Assembly (NCBI RefSeq): GCF_001044235.1 | Contig: NZ_JYNL01000001.1 | Location: 124,991 to 188,990 of the forward strand | DNA: 64,000 nt | From: Mycolicibacterium chlorophenolicum | Lineage (GTDB): Bacteria > Actinomycetota > Actinomycetes > Mycobacteriales > Mycobacteriaceae | Reading direction: 5' to 3' | Part shown: piece after piece, positions 42,630 through 51,314 of the stretch | Layout: every line of letters begins with the position of its first letter | Position numbering within the stretch: the stretch's first letter is position 1 | Made by a program: the position numbers and the translations under genes | The notes under the pieces: model-generated | Told to the model about the DNA's origin: nothing | What the model saw: the letters and a program-made list of their open reading frames with translations, nothing else | The model's database searches: none

Positions 42630-44573
42630 GTGGCGGGCGACGGGACGAGGGCACGGGGCAGGATCCCCGACCGCGACATCGCCGCCATCCGGGAACGGGT
42701 CAGCATCGACGACGTCGTCGGCGACTACGTCCAGTTGCGCCGCGCCGGCGCGGATTCCCTCAAGGGGTTGTGCCCCTTCCACGATGAGAAGTCCCCGTCA
42801 TTCCACGTCCGCCCCAACCACGGCCACTTCCACTGCTTCGGGTGCGGTGAGGGCGGCGACGTCTACGCGTTCCTGCAGAAGATCGAACACGTCAGCTTCG
42901 TCGAGGCCGTCGAGCTGCTCGCCGACCGCGTCGGCTACACCGTCACCTACACCGGCGGCTCGACCACCAACGTGCAGCGCGACCGCGGCAGCCGCAGCAG
43001 GCTGTTGGCCGCCAACGCCGCAGCGCAGGAGTTCTACGCCGAGGCCCTGCAGAGCCCGGAAGCCGCGCCGGCCCGCCAGTATCTGATCGACCGCAACTTC
43101 GACGCCGACGCCGCAGCGAAGTTCGGGTGCGGGTTCGCCCCGTCGGGCTGGGACTCGCTGACAAAACACTTGCTGCGTAAGGGTTTCGAGTTCAAGGAGC
43201 TGGAGGCCGCCGGTCTGTCGCGGGAAGGCCGCCGCGGGCCGATGGACCGTTTCCACCGCCGGCTGCTGTGGCCGATCCGGGCCAGCGGCGGTGAGGTGAT
43301 CGGTTTCGGGGCGCGGCGGATCTTCGACGACGACCAGATGGAAGCCAAGTACGTCAACACCCCCGAGACGGTGCTGTACAAGAAATCGGCGGTGCTGTTC
43401 GGCCTCGACCTGGCCAAGCGCGACATCGCCAAGGCGCACCGCGCCGTCGTCGTCGAGGGCTACACCGACGTGATGGCCATGCACCTGGCGGGGGAGACCA
43501 CCGCGGTCGCGTCGTGCGGCACCGCATTCGGCGACGGTCACCTCGGGCTGCTGCGGCGGCTGATGATGGACGACAACTGGTATCGCGGCGAGTTGATCTT
43601 CGTGTTCGACGGCGACGCCGCGGGGCAGGCGGCGGCGCTCAAGGCGTTCGACGGTGACCAGCAGGTGTCCGGGAAGTCGTTCGTCGCGGTGGCCGCCGAC
43701 GGCATGGACCCGTGCGATCTGCGGCTGAAGTCGGGTGACGGAGCGCTGCGGGACCTGGTGGCGCGACGGATCCCGATGTTCGAGTTCGCGATTCGCAGCC
43801 TGATCCCGGCCGGCGACGTCCTCGACAACGACCCGCAGGCTCAGGTGGATGCGCTGCGCCGGTGTGTGCCGCTGGTCGCCCGGATCCGGGACTACGCGCT
43901 GCGTGACGAGTACGCCCGCCGGCTGGCCGGCTGGACCGGATGGCGCGACGAGGCCCAGGTGCTGACCCGGGTGCGCGAGGAGGCCGCCAAGCGGGGCATG
44001 CCGGACCGGACGCGACGTCGCGCGGCGGCGGAGCCCACACCCGCGTCCCGGTCCCGACCGGCCGCGCCCACCGCAGACCGGCCGAACCCGGCCGACCCGA
44101 CGCTGTGGCCGCAGCGGGAGGCGCTCAAGTCCGCGCTGCAGTACCCGGCGCTGGCCGGTCCGGTATTCGACTCGCTGGCCGCCGAGAGTTTCACCCACCC
44201 CGGGTACGCGGCGGTCCGGTCGGCGATCGAGGCCGCCGGCGGCACATCCGGCGGACTGACCGGGGCGCAGTGGATCGAGGCGGTCCGCGATCAGGTGGCG
44301 AGCCCGTCGGCCGCCGGCCTGGTCAACGAATTGAGCGCGGAGGCGATCAACGCCGACGAGGACAAACTGCCCCGCTACATCGGCGGCGTCCTGGCCCGGC
44401 TGCAGGAGGTCTGGATCGGACGGCAGATCGCCGAGGTGAAGTCGAAGCTGCAGCGGATGTCGCCGGTGGAGCAGGGCGACGAGTACCACGCGCTGTTCGG
44501 CGACCTTGTGGCGATGGAGGCCTACCGGCGCAGCCTGCTCGAACAGGCCAGTGGCGACGACCTGACTGCGTGA
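42630..44573 (+). CDS. dnaG: DNA primase DnaG
   Basis: Replicative primase of 647 residues. The N-terminal CHC2 zinc-binding domain has CPFHDEKSPSFHVRP and HCFGCGEGGD. The TOPRIM catalytic domain has VVEGYTDVMAMHLAG and VFDGDAAGQAAA. The C-terminal DnaB-interacting domain is about 490-640. Between them lies a Pro/Ala-rich linker RAAAEPTPASRSRPAAPTA. GTG at 42630 is 4 nt after dgt. All catalytic acidic residues appear present. Confidence 0.96.
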   Translation: MAGDGTRARGRIPDRDIAAIRERVSIDDVVGDYVQLRRAGADSLKGLCPFHDEKSPSFHVRPNHGHFHCFGCGEGGDVYAFLQKIEHVSFVEAVELLADRVGYTVTYTGGSTTNVQRDRGSRSRLLAANAAAQEFYAEALQSPEAAPARQYLIDRNFDADAAAKFGCGFAPSGWDSLTKHLLRKGFEFKELEAAGLSREGRRGPMDRFHRRLLWPIRASGGEVIGFGARRIFDDDQMEAKYVNTPETVLYKKSAVLFGLDLAKRDIAKAHRAVVVEGYTDVMAMHLAGETTAVASCGTAFGDGHLGLLRRLMMDDNWYRGELIFVFDGDAAGQAAALKAFDGDQQVSGKSFVAVAADGMDPCDLRLKSGDGALRDLVARRIPMFEFAIRSLIPAGDVLDNDPQAQVDALRRCVPLVARIRDYALRDEYARRLAGWTGWRDEAQVLTRVREEAAKRGMPDRTRRRAAAEPTPASRSRPAAPTADRPNPADPTLWPQREALKSALQYPALAGPVFDSLAAESFTHPGYAAVRSAIEAAGGTSGGLTGAQWIEAVRDQVASPSAAGLVNELSAEAINADEDKLPRYIGGVLARLQEVWIGRQIAEVKSKLQRMSPVEQGDEYHALFGDLVAMEAYRRSLLEQASGDDLTA

Positions 44574-44635
44574 ACCGGCTCGCCGGGTTATGGTGTGTCT
44601 GCTGTCATGGGAGTCGGGGAGAAGGCGAGTTGTCG

Positions 44636-44929
44636 ATGCTGGTGCACACCATGCGGGCTCACGCAGCCCGGCTGATCGTCGGCGCCGTCGCGGCCGCGGC
44701 CGTCGCCGTCCCGCTGTACGCCTCGCTGAGCAGCCCCGATGCCACGGCGCAGGCCGGTCCGCGCTGCCTTGCCTGGTTCGGCAACAAGGACGACGGCCAG
44801 TGCCTGGGCTACTCGAACGGCACCGGCGGGCAGATCGGGACACCGTCGATCGGTTTCGGCGGCAACGGGCTTGAGTTCAGCACGGGCCCGCTGTTCCCGG
44901 GCACCACGATCAATCGGGGCATGGGCTAG
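44636..44929 (+). CDS. Small secreted protein downstream of dnaG
   Basis: Product of 97 residues with a signal peptide (AARLIVGAVAAAAVAVPLYASLSSPDATAQA). The mature part is RCLAWFGNKDDGQCLGYSNGTG and then Gly/Pro-rich, with two cysteines that could form one disulphide. ATG 44636 is used; TTG 44630 is in frame and closer to GGAGAAGG. Small exported proteins are common at this location in mycobacteria (Rv2342 region), but I cannot name the family with confidence. The stop shares CTAG with the convergent gene. Confidence 0.65.
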   Translation: MLVHTMRAHAARLIVGAVAAAAVAVPLYASLSSPDATAQAGPRCLAWFGNKDDGQCLGYSNGTGGQIGTPSIGFGGNGLEFSTGPLFPGTTINRGMG

Positions 44930-45195
44930 CGGTTCTCGCCCGCGGCTTTCCTCTTCTTCTCCGGCTGGCCCGGTTCGAACACGTCGGTACCGGCGTCGAT
45001 CGGCGTCACCTGCACCATCGTCGGGTCCGGCGATACCCGTTCGGCGATCTTGCGGCGGCTCGCGTCGATGACGGCCCGCGCCGCCGGGCTGCCCGTCACC
45101 GCGCGGTAGGTTCCGGCGAGCTGCTCGTAGCGCTGCCTGCCAGCCTTGGTGCCCAACACGTAGCCGACGGCCGCAACGGCGACATACCCGATCAC
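44926..45195 (-). CDS. Small membrane protein, YtxH-like
   Basis: Protein of 89 residues from GTG 45195, chosen because GGAGGAG lies 4 nt upstream on the minus strand and the product then starts VIGYVAVAAVGYVLGTKAGRQRYEQ. That N-terminal helix followed by GTKAGRxRYE is typical of YtxH-like envelope proteins of actinobacteria. The rest is a charged cytoplasmic tail (RRKIAERVSPDPTMVQVTP). An upstream ATG (45261) would add a basic leader and is less likely. Function unknown. Confidence 0.7.
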   Translation of the reverse strand: MIGYVAVAAVGYVLGTKAGRQRYEQLAGTYRAVTGSPAARAVIDASRRKIAERVSPDPTMVQVTPIDAGTDVFEPGQPEKKRKAAGENR

Positions 45196-45371
45196 AGGGC
45201 TCCTCCAGAACTGTCTCGCGTGACGGCGCAACCGAATCCCACGCCGTCCATCTCCACCCATCCTGCCTCACGGAAGGGGCTGCGCGCCCGGCCGGGAACG
45301 CATTGGCGACCGCGGCCGGACGTAGGCTAGAGTGCTCTCTGGCCCGCGGCACAGCGCCCGCGGGAGGGCAA

Positions 45372-45444
<73 letters not shown>

Positions 45445-45473
45445 CCGAGATACATCCGGCCTGAACATGAAAC

Positions 45474-45507
45474 AGGGGCCACACCTCGTGTAGGTGTGGC
45501 CCCTTTT
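45474..45507. terminator. Strong intrinsic terminator, probably bidirectional
   Basis: A perfect 13-bp stem, AGGGGCCACACCT / AGGTGTGGCCCCT, with a 5-nt loop CGTGT is followed by TTT. Flanking CATGAAA and TTTCATG extend the pairing, which also gives A/T runs on both sides. It separates tRNA-Asn from the convergent gene ending at 45518 and can serve both. Confidence 0.9.
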
Positions 45508-45517
45508 CATGCGGCTC

Positions 45518-45760
45518 TTAGCTGTTGCGGGCAGCCTTCTCCCGAGTCTCCTGGGCCTTTGCTTCTGCGCGAGCCTTCTCGGCCTCGGCCTCTTTCTTGG
45601 CGACATCCTTCTGGGCCTCGGCCTTGTCCTGCTGCGCCTTGCCCTCCTCCTGGAGGCGGTCGCGGTTGAGAACGATTCCGAGAACCTGCTTGACGATGCC
45701 CACCGCGCCGTTGATCAGGCTGTTCACCGCGGCCAGCGGGCCGCTGTTGCTGTCTGCCAT
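45518..45760 (-). CDS. CsbD/Mbp1-like small stress protein
   Basis: Protein of 80 residues from ATG 45760, preceded by an excellent RBS AAAGGAG. The N terminus (MADSNSGPLAAVNSLINGAVGIVKQVLGIVLNRDRLQEEGKAQQDKAEAQ) followed by an Ala/Glu/Lys repeat helix (KKEAEAEKARAEAKAQETREK) resembles the CsbD-like and microaggregate-binding Mbp1 proteins of actinobacteria. These are small, highly charged and often stress-induced. No catalytic features. A SigF-like promoter lies upstream. Confidence 0.75.
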   Translation of the reverse strand: MADSNSGPLAAVNSLINGAVGIVKQVLGIVLNRDRLQEEGKAQQDKAEAQKDVAKKEAEAEKARAEAKAQETREKAARNS

Positions 45761-45802
45761 ATCGATATCTCCTTTGTGCTCGGTCATCCTGTACCGATGC
45801 GC

Positions 45803-45828
45803 ATACCCCCGTGCTAACTCCTGCAAGC
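45803..45828 (-). promoter_or_regulatory. Candidate SigF-like promoter for the CsbD/Mbp1-like gene
   Basis: On the minus strand GCTT (45828-45825), a 16-nt spacer and GGGTAT (45808-45803) fit the mycobacterial SigF pattern GTTT-N15-17-GGGTAT at all but one base. It lies about 45 nt before the start codon. Confidence 0.35.
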
Positions 45829-45916
45829 ATCTGGCTAGCACTTAGTGAGAGGGGTCACGTTCGGCGCAAGGATGTGCAGGGGTTGTAATGAGGTTCACCG
45901 CCGGAAAGAGTGAGCC

Positions 45917-46246
45917 ATGACCCACGTGCCCGACCATCTGCCCTCACCGGATGACTTCCGCCGGAAGTCGGCCCACGTCGACCGCGAGTTCTCCGATGCC
46001 CGGCGCTATCTCTCGGCCCTGCACCGCGAGGACAACGACGCGCTGCACGCGCTGATGGTCGAGATCCACAGCAGCGGCCGGGCGATGAAGATCTTGGCCG
46101 CGATGGCCGTGCAGGCACTCGACTTCGCCGAGCTGGCCGCCGACCGGCTCGGGGGTGACGTGCAGAGGTGGCTCGACGAGTCGGTGATGGCCCAGGACGC
46201 CGGGGAGAACGAACGGGACCAGACGGAGCTCGGCGGCGAAGGCTGA
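45917..46246 (+). CDS. Hypothetical acidic helical protein
   Basis: Protein of 109 residues, MTHVPDHLPSPDDFRRKSAHVDREF. It has no signal peptide or membrane helix. It is mostly alpha-helical by pattern (LHALMVEIHSSGRAMKILAAMAVQALDFAELAADRL) with a polar acidic C terminus. I do not recognise the family. It is divergent from the CsbD-like gene and 30 bp upstream of the lipoprotein gene, so the two may be cotranscribed. The start is the only ATG near a purine-rich stretch (GGAAAGAGTGAG). Confidence 0.6.
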   Translation: MTHVPDHLPSPDDFRRKSAHVDREFSDARRYLSALHREDNDALHALMVEIHSSGRAMKILAAMAVQALDFAELAADRLGGDVQRWLDESVMAQDAGENERDQTELGGEG

Positions 46247-46276
46247 CCGGATTCGCGCCTGCCTATCCTTGAGGCC

Positions 46277-46747
46277 ATGCGACTTTCGCGGGCCCTCGCG
46301 GCGCCGGTCATGGTGGGACTGCTGACCGCCGCGTGCGGCTGGAGTCCGCCGTCGCCGGCGCCGACGAGCACCGCGGCGTGCGGGCCCGGTCCGGGCGCGG
46401 CCGCGCTCAGTGACGAGATCGCCCTGCTTCCGCCGGCCTCGTGGACCGAGGCGTCGCGGGGCCACGCGGCGGACTGCCGGCTCACCTGGGTGGTGGTCAG
46501 CGCCGGCAGCGCCTCCGACAGCCCGCAGCAGGTGCTGTTCTTCGACGGCGAGAAGGGGATCGGCTCACCGACACCCGACCCGCGCCCGTACATCACTGTC
46601 ACGGCCCAGGGCGACCACGATGCCGTCGTGCAGTATCAGTGGCGCCAGGGCTCCGAACCGGCGTGCTGTCCCACCGGGATCGGATCGGCGCGGGTGACGC
46701 TGGAAGACGGCAGGCTCACCATCCTGGACCCGATTCCCGGCCCGTAG
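46277..46747 (+). CDS. Lipoprotein, LppP/LprE family
   Basis: Protein of 156 residues with a lipobox LLTAAC (Cys20) and a Pro-rich spacer (SPPSPAPTSTAACGP). The mature domain resembles the LppP/LprE family, with LTWVVVSAGSASDSPQQVLFFDGEKGIG, TPDPRPYITVTAQGD and VVQYQWRQGSEPACCPTGIGSARVTLEDG. The paired cysteines in PACCP are typical. Exported and lipid-anchored; role unknown. Convergent with the acyl-CoA oxidase gene, 3 bp between stops. Confidence 0.85.
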   Translation: MRLSRALAAPVMVGLLTAACGWSPPSPAPTSTAACGPGPGAAALSDEIALLPPASWTEASRGHAADCRLTWVVVSAGSASDSPQQVLFFDGEKGIGSPTPDPRPYITVTAQGDHDAVVQYQWRQGSEPACCPTGIGSARVTLEDGRLTILDPIPGP

Positions 46748-46750
46748 GCG

Positions 46751-48712
46751 TCAGATCACGCCCGCGCTCGTCGCGTCCTGGCGGACGTGGTCGTCGGCGT
46801 CGGGGATGTGCTCGGGGTGCAGCATCTCCGCGTAGCGCAGCGGCTCCGGGATGCCGAAGCCGTCGACGAGCAACTCGGCGTAGGGCCGCAGCCGCTTGCA
46901 GCGGTCGTTGATGGCGCGCGTGACCGCCTTGGCGCGCTCGGTGGACAGAAAGCGGTGCTCGACGAACCACGCCTTGTCCTCCTCGATCACGGTCAGGGCG
47001 TACAGGTCGCACACCAGGCCGAGGATCTCGCGGGCGGTCCGGTCCTGGCAACCGTCGATGCCCGCGACGAACGCCTCGAGGACGATCCGGTCGATGTGGG
47101 CCTGCGCGACGTGCAGCACATGGTCCTGCACGGAGTTGAACGCCTCGAACGCGCTCATCTCCTTGGACTTGCTCTGCAGGCGCCGCGCCACGGACGCGGT
47201 CATGTACTCCTCGCGGTCCTCGAGCATCTTGACCTGGGTGCCGCGGTTGAAGAGGCTGCCTTCTTCCTCGTTGTCCTCGCGGCTGTCCACGATGGTCTGC
47301 ATGATCGTCTGTGCCGCAGTCCGTTTCAGCACCCGCTCGCCGGCGAACCGGGCCGCGAACCCGACCCACTCCACCGGGCTCATGCCCTTGATGTCATCGG
47401 CGTAGGCGGTCAGCAGCTCCTTGGCCACCAGCTGGAACAGCACGTGGTTGTCGCCCTCGAAGGTGGTGAACACGTCGGTGTCGGCCTTGAGCGCGATGAG
47501 GCGGTTCTCGGCGAGATAGCCTGCGCCACCGCAGGCTTCGCGCGCCTCCTGGATGGCCCGGGTGGCATGCCAGGTGTTGGCGGCCTTGAGTCCCGCGGCC
47601 CGTGACTCCAGCTCGCGCTGTTCCTCGGGATCCGGATCGTCGGCGGTCTGCAGCTCGTGACACTTGGCGACCAGTTCGTTCTGCGCGAACTGCAGCGCAT
47701 ACGAGCGGGCGATCAGCGGGAAGAGGCGACGCTGGTGGACGAGGTAGTCCATCAGCAGGACCTCGCCGCCGTCGGGATCGGAGAACTGGCGGCGCTGCAA
47801 CGCGTAGCGCGTGGCGATGTCGAGGGCGACCCGGGCGGCGGCCCCGGCACTGCCGCCGACGGTGACCCGCCCGCGGATGAGCGTGCCGAGCATCGTGAAG
47901 AACCGCCGGTTCGGGTTCTCGATGGGTGAGGTGTACGTGCCGTCCGCGGCGACGTCGGCGTACTTGTTGAGCAGGTTGTCCCGCGGGATGCGGACGTGGT
48001 CGAACTGGATGCGGCCGTTGTCCACGCCGGGCAGCCCGCCCTTGTAGTGGCAGTCCGACGTGATGACGCCGGGCAGATCGTTGCCGTCGTCGTCCCGGAT
48101 GGGCACCACGAAGCAGTGCACGCCGTGGCCCTCGCCGTCGGGGGTGATCAGCTGCGCGAAAACTGCTGCCACACGCGCGGTCTCGGCCGCACCGCCGATG
48201 TAATCCTTGCGCGCGGACGGCGTGGGGGAGTCGATGACGAACTCCTCGGTGGCAGGGTCGTAGGTGGCCGTCGTCTCGATGGACTGGACGTCGCTGCCGT
48301 GCCCGGTCTCGGTCATCGCGAAACAGCCGAGCAGCTCGAGGTTGATGAGCTTCTGGACGTAGGCCTGGTGATGGCGCTCGGTGCCGAGGTTCTCGATCGC
48401 GCCACCGAACAGGCCCCACTGCACACCGGCCTTGACCATCAGCGACAGGTCGCTCATCGCGAGCATCTCGATCTGCGTGACGGCGGCGCCGACGTCGCCG
48501 TTGCCGCCGTGCTCCTTCTTGAACCCGTCCTCGGCCGCGCCGCGCGAGGCCATGATCTTCAGCTGCTCCGCCACTTTCGTGCGGGCGATCACGGTGTTGG
48601 GGGTGTAGTGCGGACGGAAGATCTCGTTGCTGAGTTCCTTCCGCACCCGGTTCTTCACATCGCGCCAGCGTCCGTCGAGAGAATTCCGCAGATACTCCGC
48701 AGTGGTCGTCAT
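46751..48712 (-). CDS. Acyl-CoA oxidase/dehydrogenase (ACOX-like)
   Basis: FAD enzyme of 653 residues from ATG 48712, long like eukaryotic-type acyl-CoA oxidases rather than the roughly 380-residue dehydrogenases. Visible: GGAIENLGTERHHQAYVQ, the FAD-binding MTETGHGSDVQSIETTATYD, RRQFSDPDGGEVLLMDYLVHQRRL, a second FAD segment EACGGAGYLAENRL, and the catalytic-glutamate region TFEGDNHVLFQLVAKELL. The C-terminal ACOX domain follows. It would oxidise acyl-CoA to enoyl-CoA, possibly with H2O2 production. An upstream ATG (48760) adds a leader without homology and is rejected. Confidence 0.88.
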   Translation of the reverse strand: MTTTAEYLRNSLDGRWRDVKNRVRKELSNEIFRPHYTPNTVIARTKVAEQLKIMASRGAAEDGFKKEHGGNGDVGAAVTQIEMLAMSDLSLMVKAGVQWGLFGGAIENLGTERHHQAYVQKLINLELLGCFAMTETGHGSDVQSIETTATYDPATEEFVIDSPTPSARKDYIGGAAETARVAAVFAQLITPDGEGHGVHCFVVPIRDDDGNDLPGVITSDCHYKGGLPGVDNGRIQFDHVRIPRDNLLNKYADVAADGTYTSPIENPNRRFFTMLGTLIRGRVTVGGSAGAAARVALDIATRYALQRRQFSDPDGGEVLLMDYLVHQRRLFPLIARSYALQFAQNELVAKCHELQTADDPDPEEQRELESRAAGLKAANTWHATRAIQEAREACGGAGYLAENRLIALKADTDVFTTFEGDNHVLFQLVAKELLTAYADDIKGMSPVEWVGFAARFAGERVLKRTAAQTIMQTIVDSREDNEEEGSLFNRGTQVKMLEDREEYMTASVARRLQSKSKEMSAFEAFNSVQDHVLHVAQAHIDRIVLEAFVAGIDGCQDRTAREILGLVCDLYALTVIEEDKAWFVEHRFLSTERAKAVTRAINDRCKRLRPYAELLVDGFGIPEPLRYAEMLHPEHIPDADDHVRQDATSAGVI

Positions 48713-48814
48713 ACCTCGACGGTAGCCCGCAAAACCGTCGCGCAAACTGTGATGTCGCAAACCGTCACCATCCCGATCCCGCCGGCGTTCGCGACGCGGC
48801 GTTAGATGGTCGCC

Positions 48815-49525
48815 ATGACCGACTCAGGGGCTGCCCACGTCGAGGATCACCGGCACGCCGACGTCACCGGCGGTTGGCTGCGGGCCGCGACGTTCGGCGC
48901 GATGGACGGGCTGGTGAGCAACACGGCGTTGATCGCAGGCGTGGCGGCCAGTGCGGACGCGCACACGGTGGTGATCAGCGGCGTCGCGGGACTGCTCGCC
49001 GGCTCCTTCTCGATGGCGCTGGGCGAGTACACGTCCGTGACGACGGCCAACGAGCAGATCGACTCCGAGGTACACGTCGAGCGCGCGTCGTTCCGGCGCC
49101 AGCCCGAGGCCGAGCAAGCCGAACTGGTCGCCAAGCTCGTCGCGTTGGGGATGTCTGCCGAGACCGCGGCCAAGGCGTCCGAGGAGATCCACCAGGACGA
49201 CCACAAGGCGATCAACTTCCACCTGATCCAGGAGCTCGGCGTCGATCCCCAGGAGAAGCCCTCGCCGTGGCTGGCCGCCGGATCGTCGTTCGTGATGTTC
49301 GCGGTAGGTGCGGTGATCCCGCTCATCCCGTACCTGCTGGGCTACGAACTCCTCTGGGCGGGGCTCGCTTTCGGCGGTTTCGGGCTGATGCTGGCCGGGG
49401 CCGCCGCGGCGCGCATCACCCGCCGGTCACCGGCGTGGGGATCGGCGCGCCAGTTGACGTTCGGCGCGGTGGCGATCGCCGCGACCTACCTCGTCGGGCA
49501 CCTCATCGGCGTCGCCGCGACCTGA
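48815..49525 (+). CDS. VIT/CCC1-family metal transporter
   Basis: Membrane protein of 236 residues from ATG 48815 (MTDSGAAHVEDHRHADVTGGWLRAATFGAMDGLVSNTALI). The DGLVSN and GLLAGSFSMALGEYTSVTTANEQ motifs mark the VIT1/CCC1 family, which moves Fe2+ or Mn2+ out of the cytosol. A cytoplasmic Glu/His-rich loop (about 80-150) is followed by three more helices. ATG 48806 is in frame 9 nt upstream. No IdeR box is visible before it, so iron control is not shown. Divergent from the acyl-CoA oxidase; convergent with the MFS gene. Confidence 0.9.
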   Translation: MTDSGAAHVEDHRHADVTGGWLRAATFGAMDGLVSNTALIAGVAASADAHTVVISGVAGLLAGSFSMALGEYTSVTTANEQIDSEVHVERASFRRQPEAEQAELVAKLVALGMSAETAAKASEEIHQDDHKAINFHLIQELGVDPQEKPSPWLAAGSSFVMFAVGAVIPLIPYLLGYELLWAGLAFGGFGLMLAGAAAARITRRSPAWGSARQLTFGAVAIAATYLVGHLIGVAAT

Positions 49526-49529
49526 GCGC

Positions 49530-50741
49530 TCAGCTCTCGTTGCCGACGGTGACGGCGCGCGCCTCGTCGGTGAGCTCGTCGAGCTCGGTCTCCTCGTCGT
49601 CGATGTGGCTCAGGTGCGTCCGCGTCGTCGTCAGCACCACCGCGGCCAACAGCACCGCGCCCGCGCCGACCCAGAACGGCAGGTGCACGCTGACCTGCTC
49701 TCCGAGGACGCCCGCGAGCCACGGCGCCACCGCGGCGCCGCCGAACCGCATGAAGCTGTAGGCCGCTGAGGCGACACCGCGTTCCACCGGGGCCGCCTTC
49801 ATGACCGTCTCGGTGATCAGGGTGTTGTTGATGCCGATCCACAGACCCGCCACGACCACGCACCCGGCCAGCACCGGCTTGTGGTCGGTCCACACCGCCA
49901 TCGCGGCGAGCGTGGCCGTCATCAGCAGCAGGTTGACCACCAGCGTGCGCACGGTGCCGAAGCGGTGCTGCAGACGCGGCGCGACGAACACGGACGTGAA
50001 GGCGAGCGCCAGACCCCAGCCGAAGAAGATCAGGCCGATCTCCTGGGCGCCCATGTCGAGGGGGAACGGGGTGAACGCGAGCAGCGTGAAGAAGCCGTAG
50101 TTGTACAGCAGCGCGGTCGTCGCGACACCGAGCAGTCCGCGGTGTGCCAGCGCCCGGAAGGGGTCGGCCAGCGTCGTGGCCCGCGCGGCGGGCGGGGTCG
50201 ACGGCAGCAGGAACGTGGTGACCACCAGTGCGACGGCCATCAGCACCGAGACGCCGAAAAACGGCCCACGCCAAGAGATCTCACCGAGTACCCCGCCGAC
50301 CAGGGGGCCGACGGCGATGCCGAGGCCCAGGGCGGCCTCGTACAGGATGATCGCCTGGGCGACCGAGCCGCGCGCGGAGTTGACGATCGTCGCCAGCGCC
50401 GTCGCGATGAACAGCGCGTTGCCCAGGCCCCACAGCGCCCGCCAGCCCACGATGCCCATCACGGTGTCCGACATGCCGGCCAGCCCGGCGCCGGCGATGA
50501 TGATCACCAGGCCGATCAGCAGTGTGCGCTTGGGGCCGATGCGGCTGGACACCACGCCGGTGATCAGCATCGCCACCCCCATCACCGCCATGTAGCTGGT
50601 GAACAGCAGGGAGACCTGCGACGGCGAGGCGTTGAGGTTGTCGGCGATCGGCTTGAGGATCGGGTCGACGAGACCGATCCCCATGAAGGCGACGACGGAA
50701 GCGAACGCGACGGCCCAGACGGCCTTGGGTTGGCGCCACAT
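49530..50741 (-). CDS. MFS transporter, drug-efflux type
   Basis: Major facilitator protein of 403 residues with 12 predicted helices. Start ATG 50741 (MWRQPKAVWAVAFASVVAFMGIGLVDPILKPIADNLNASPSQVSLLFTSYM). The loop-2/3 motif A is present in a variant form (GVVSSRIGPKRTLLIG), and motif C-like GLGIAVGPLVGGVLGE is typical of 12- or 14-TM proton-antiport drug exporters. It lies 26 bp downstream of a marR gene on the same strand, the classic repressor-pump arrangement. The substrate is unknown. Confidence 0.88.
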   Translation of the reverse strand: MWRQPKAVWAVAFASVVAFMGIGLVDPILKPIADNLNASPSQVSLLFTSYMAVMGVAMLITGVVSSRIGPKRTLLIGLVIIIAGAGLAGMSDTVMGIVGWRALWGLGNALFIATALATIVNSARGSVAQAIILYEAALGLGIAVGPLVGGVLGEISWRGPFFGVSVLMAVALVVTTFLLPSTPPAARATTLADPFRALAHRGLLGVATTALLYNYGFFTLLAFTPFPLDMGAQEIGLIFFGWGLALAFTSVFVAPRLQHRFGTVRTLVVNLLLMTATLAAMAVWTDHKPVLAGCVVVAGLWIGINNTLITETVMKAAPVERGVASAAYSFMRFGGAAVAPWLAGVLGEQVSVHLPFWVGAGAVLLAAVVLTTTRTHLSHIDDEETELDELTDEARAVTVGNES

Positions 50742-50767
50742 GGGGCGAACCACTCCTTTCGGACGAT

Positions 50768-51217
50768 TTATCGTGCGGTGGTGCGGGGGGAGGTGGCGTC
50801 GGTGATCAGGCGACGCATGACGTCGACCGCCTCGGTGAGGCGCTCGCGGTCGGCTTCGCTGAGGCGCTCCAGATACGGATCGACGGCGGCGCCGCGATCG
50901 GCCCGGGCCTGACGCAGCGCCTTCTTCCCCTCGGGGGTGATCTTGATCAGCACGGCCCGCGCATCCTGCGGGTCCGCGGTCCGGGTGACCATGCCGGCGT
51001 CCTCGAGGCGACGCACCTGCGTGGTCATGGTGGGCTGCGAGCAGTGGTCCAGCGCGGCGAGGTCGGAGATGCGCGCCTCGCCCCGGTCCTCGATCGTGGA
51101 GAGCAGCCGGGCCTGGGCGAACGGGATCGGCATCCGCACCCGCTGGTTGGCCAGCCGGTTGAGCCGCGCCACCACCGAGAGCAGATCTGCGCCGAGTGTC
51201 GAGGACATGACCGCCAT
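50768..51217 (-). CDS. MarR-family regulator
   Basis: Winged-helix repressor of 149 residues. Recognition helix region: RISDLAALDHCSQPTMTTQVRRLEDAGMVTRTADPQDARAVLIKITPEGKK, with the RxxDPxDxRxxxI/L wing of MarR. ATG 51217 or 51208 may be the start. It heads a two-gene unit with the MFS transporter, and a palindrome lies 6 bp upstream of its start. Expected to repress the unit and to be released by a phenolic or similar ligand; inferred from the family. Confidence 0.9.
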   Translation of the reverse strand: MAVMSSTLGADLLSVVARLNRLANQRVRMPIPFAQARLLSTIEDRGEARISDLAALDHCSQPTMTTQVRRLEDAGMVTRTADPQDARAVLIKITPEGKKALRQARADRGAAVDPYLERLSEADRERLTEAVDVMRRLITDATSPRTTAR

Positions 51218-51222
51218 AGTTC

Positions 51223-51237
51223 CATAGAAATCCTATG
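51223..51237. promoter_or_regulatory. Palindromic operator upstream of marR
   Basis: CATAG-AAATC-CTATG, a perfect 5-bp inverted repeat with a 5-bp spacer, lies 6 bp before the marR start in an AT-rich stretch. This fits MarR autoregulation of the marR-MFS unit. It also lies upstream of the divergent ECF gene (77 bp away). Confidence 0.6.
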
Positions 51238-51314
51238 TATTCCACTGCCCATGCCGTGGCAGCGGTCACATGCCGGCCGTCGGCTGCGCGCGGACGGGCT
51301 GGCAGAATCGTGAA

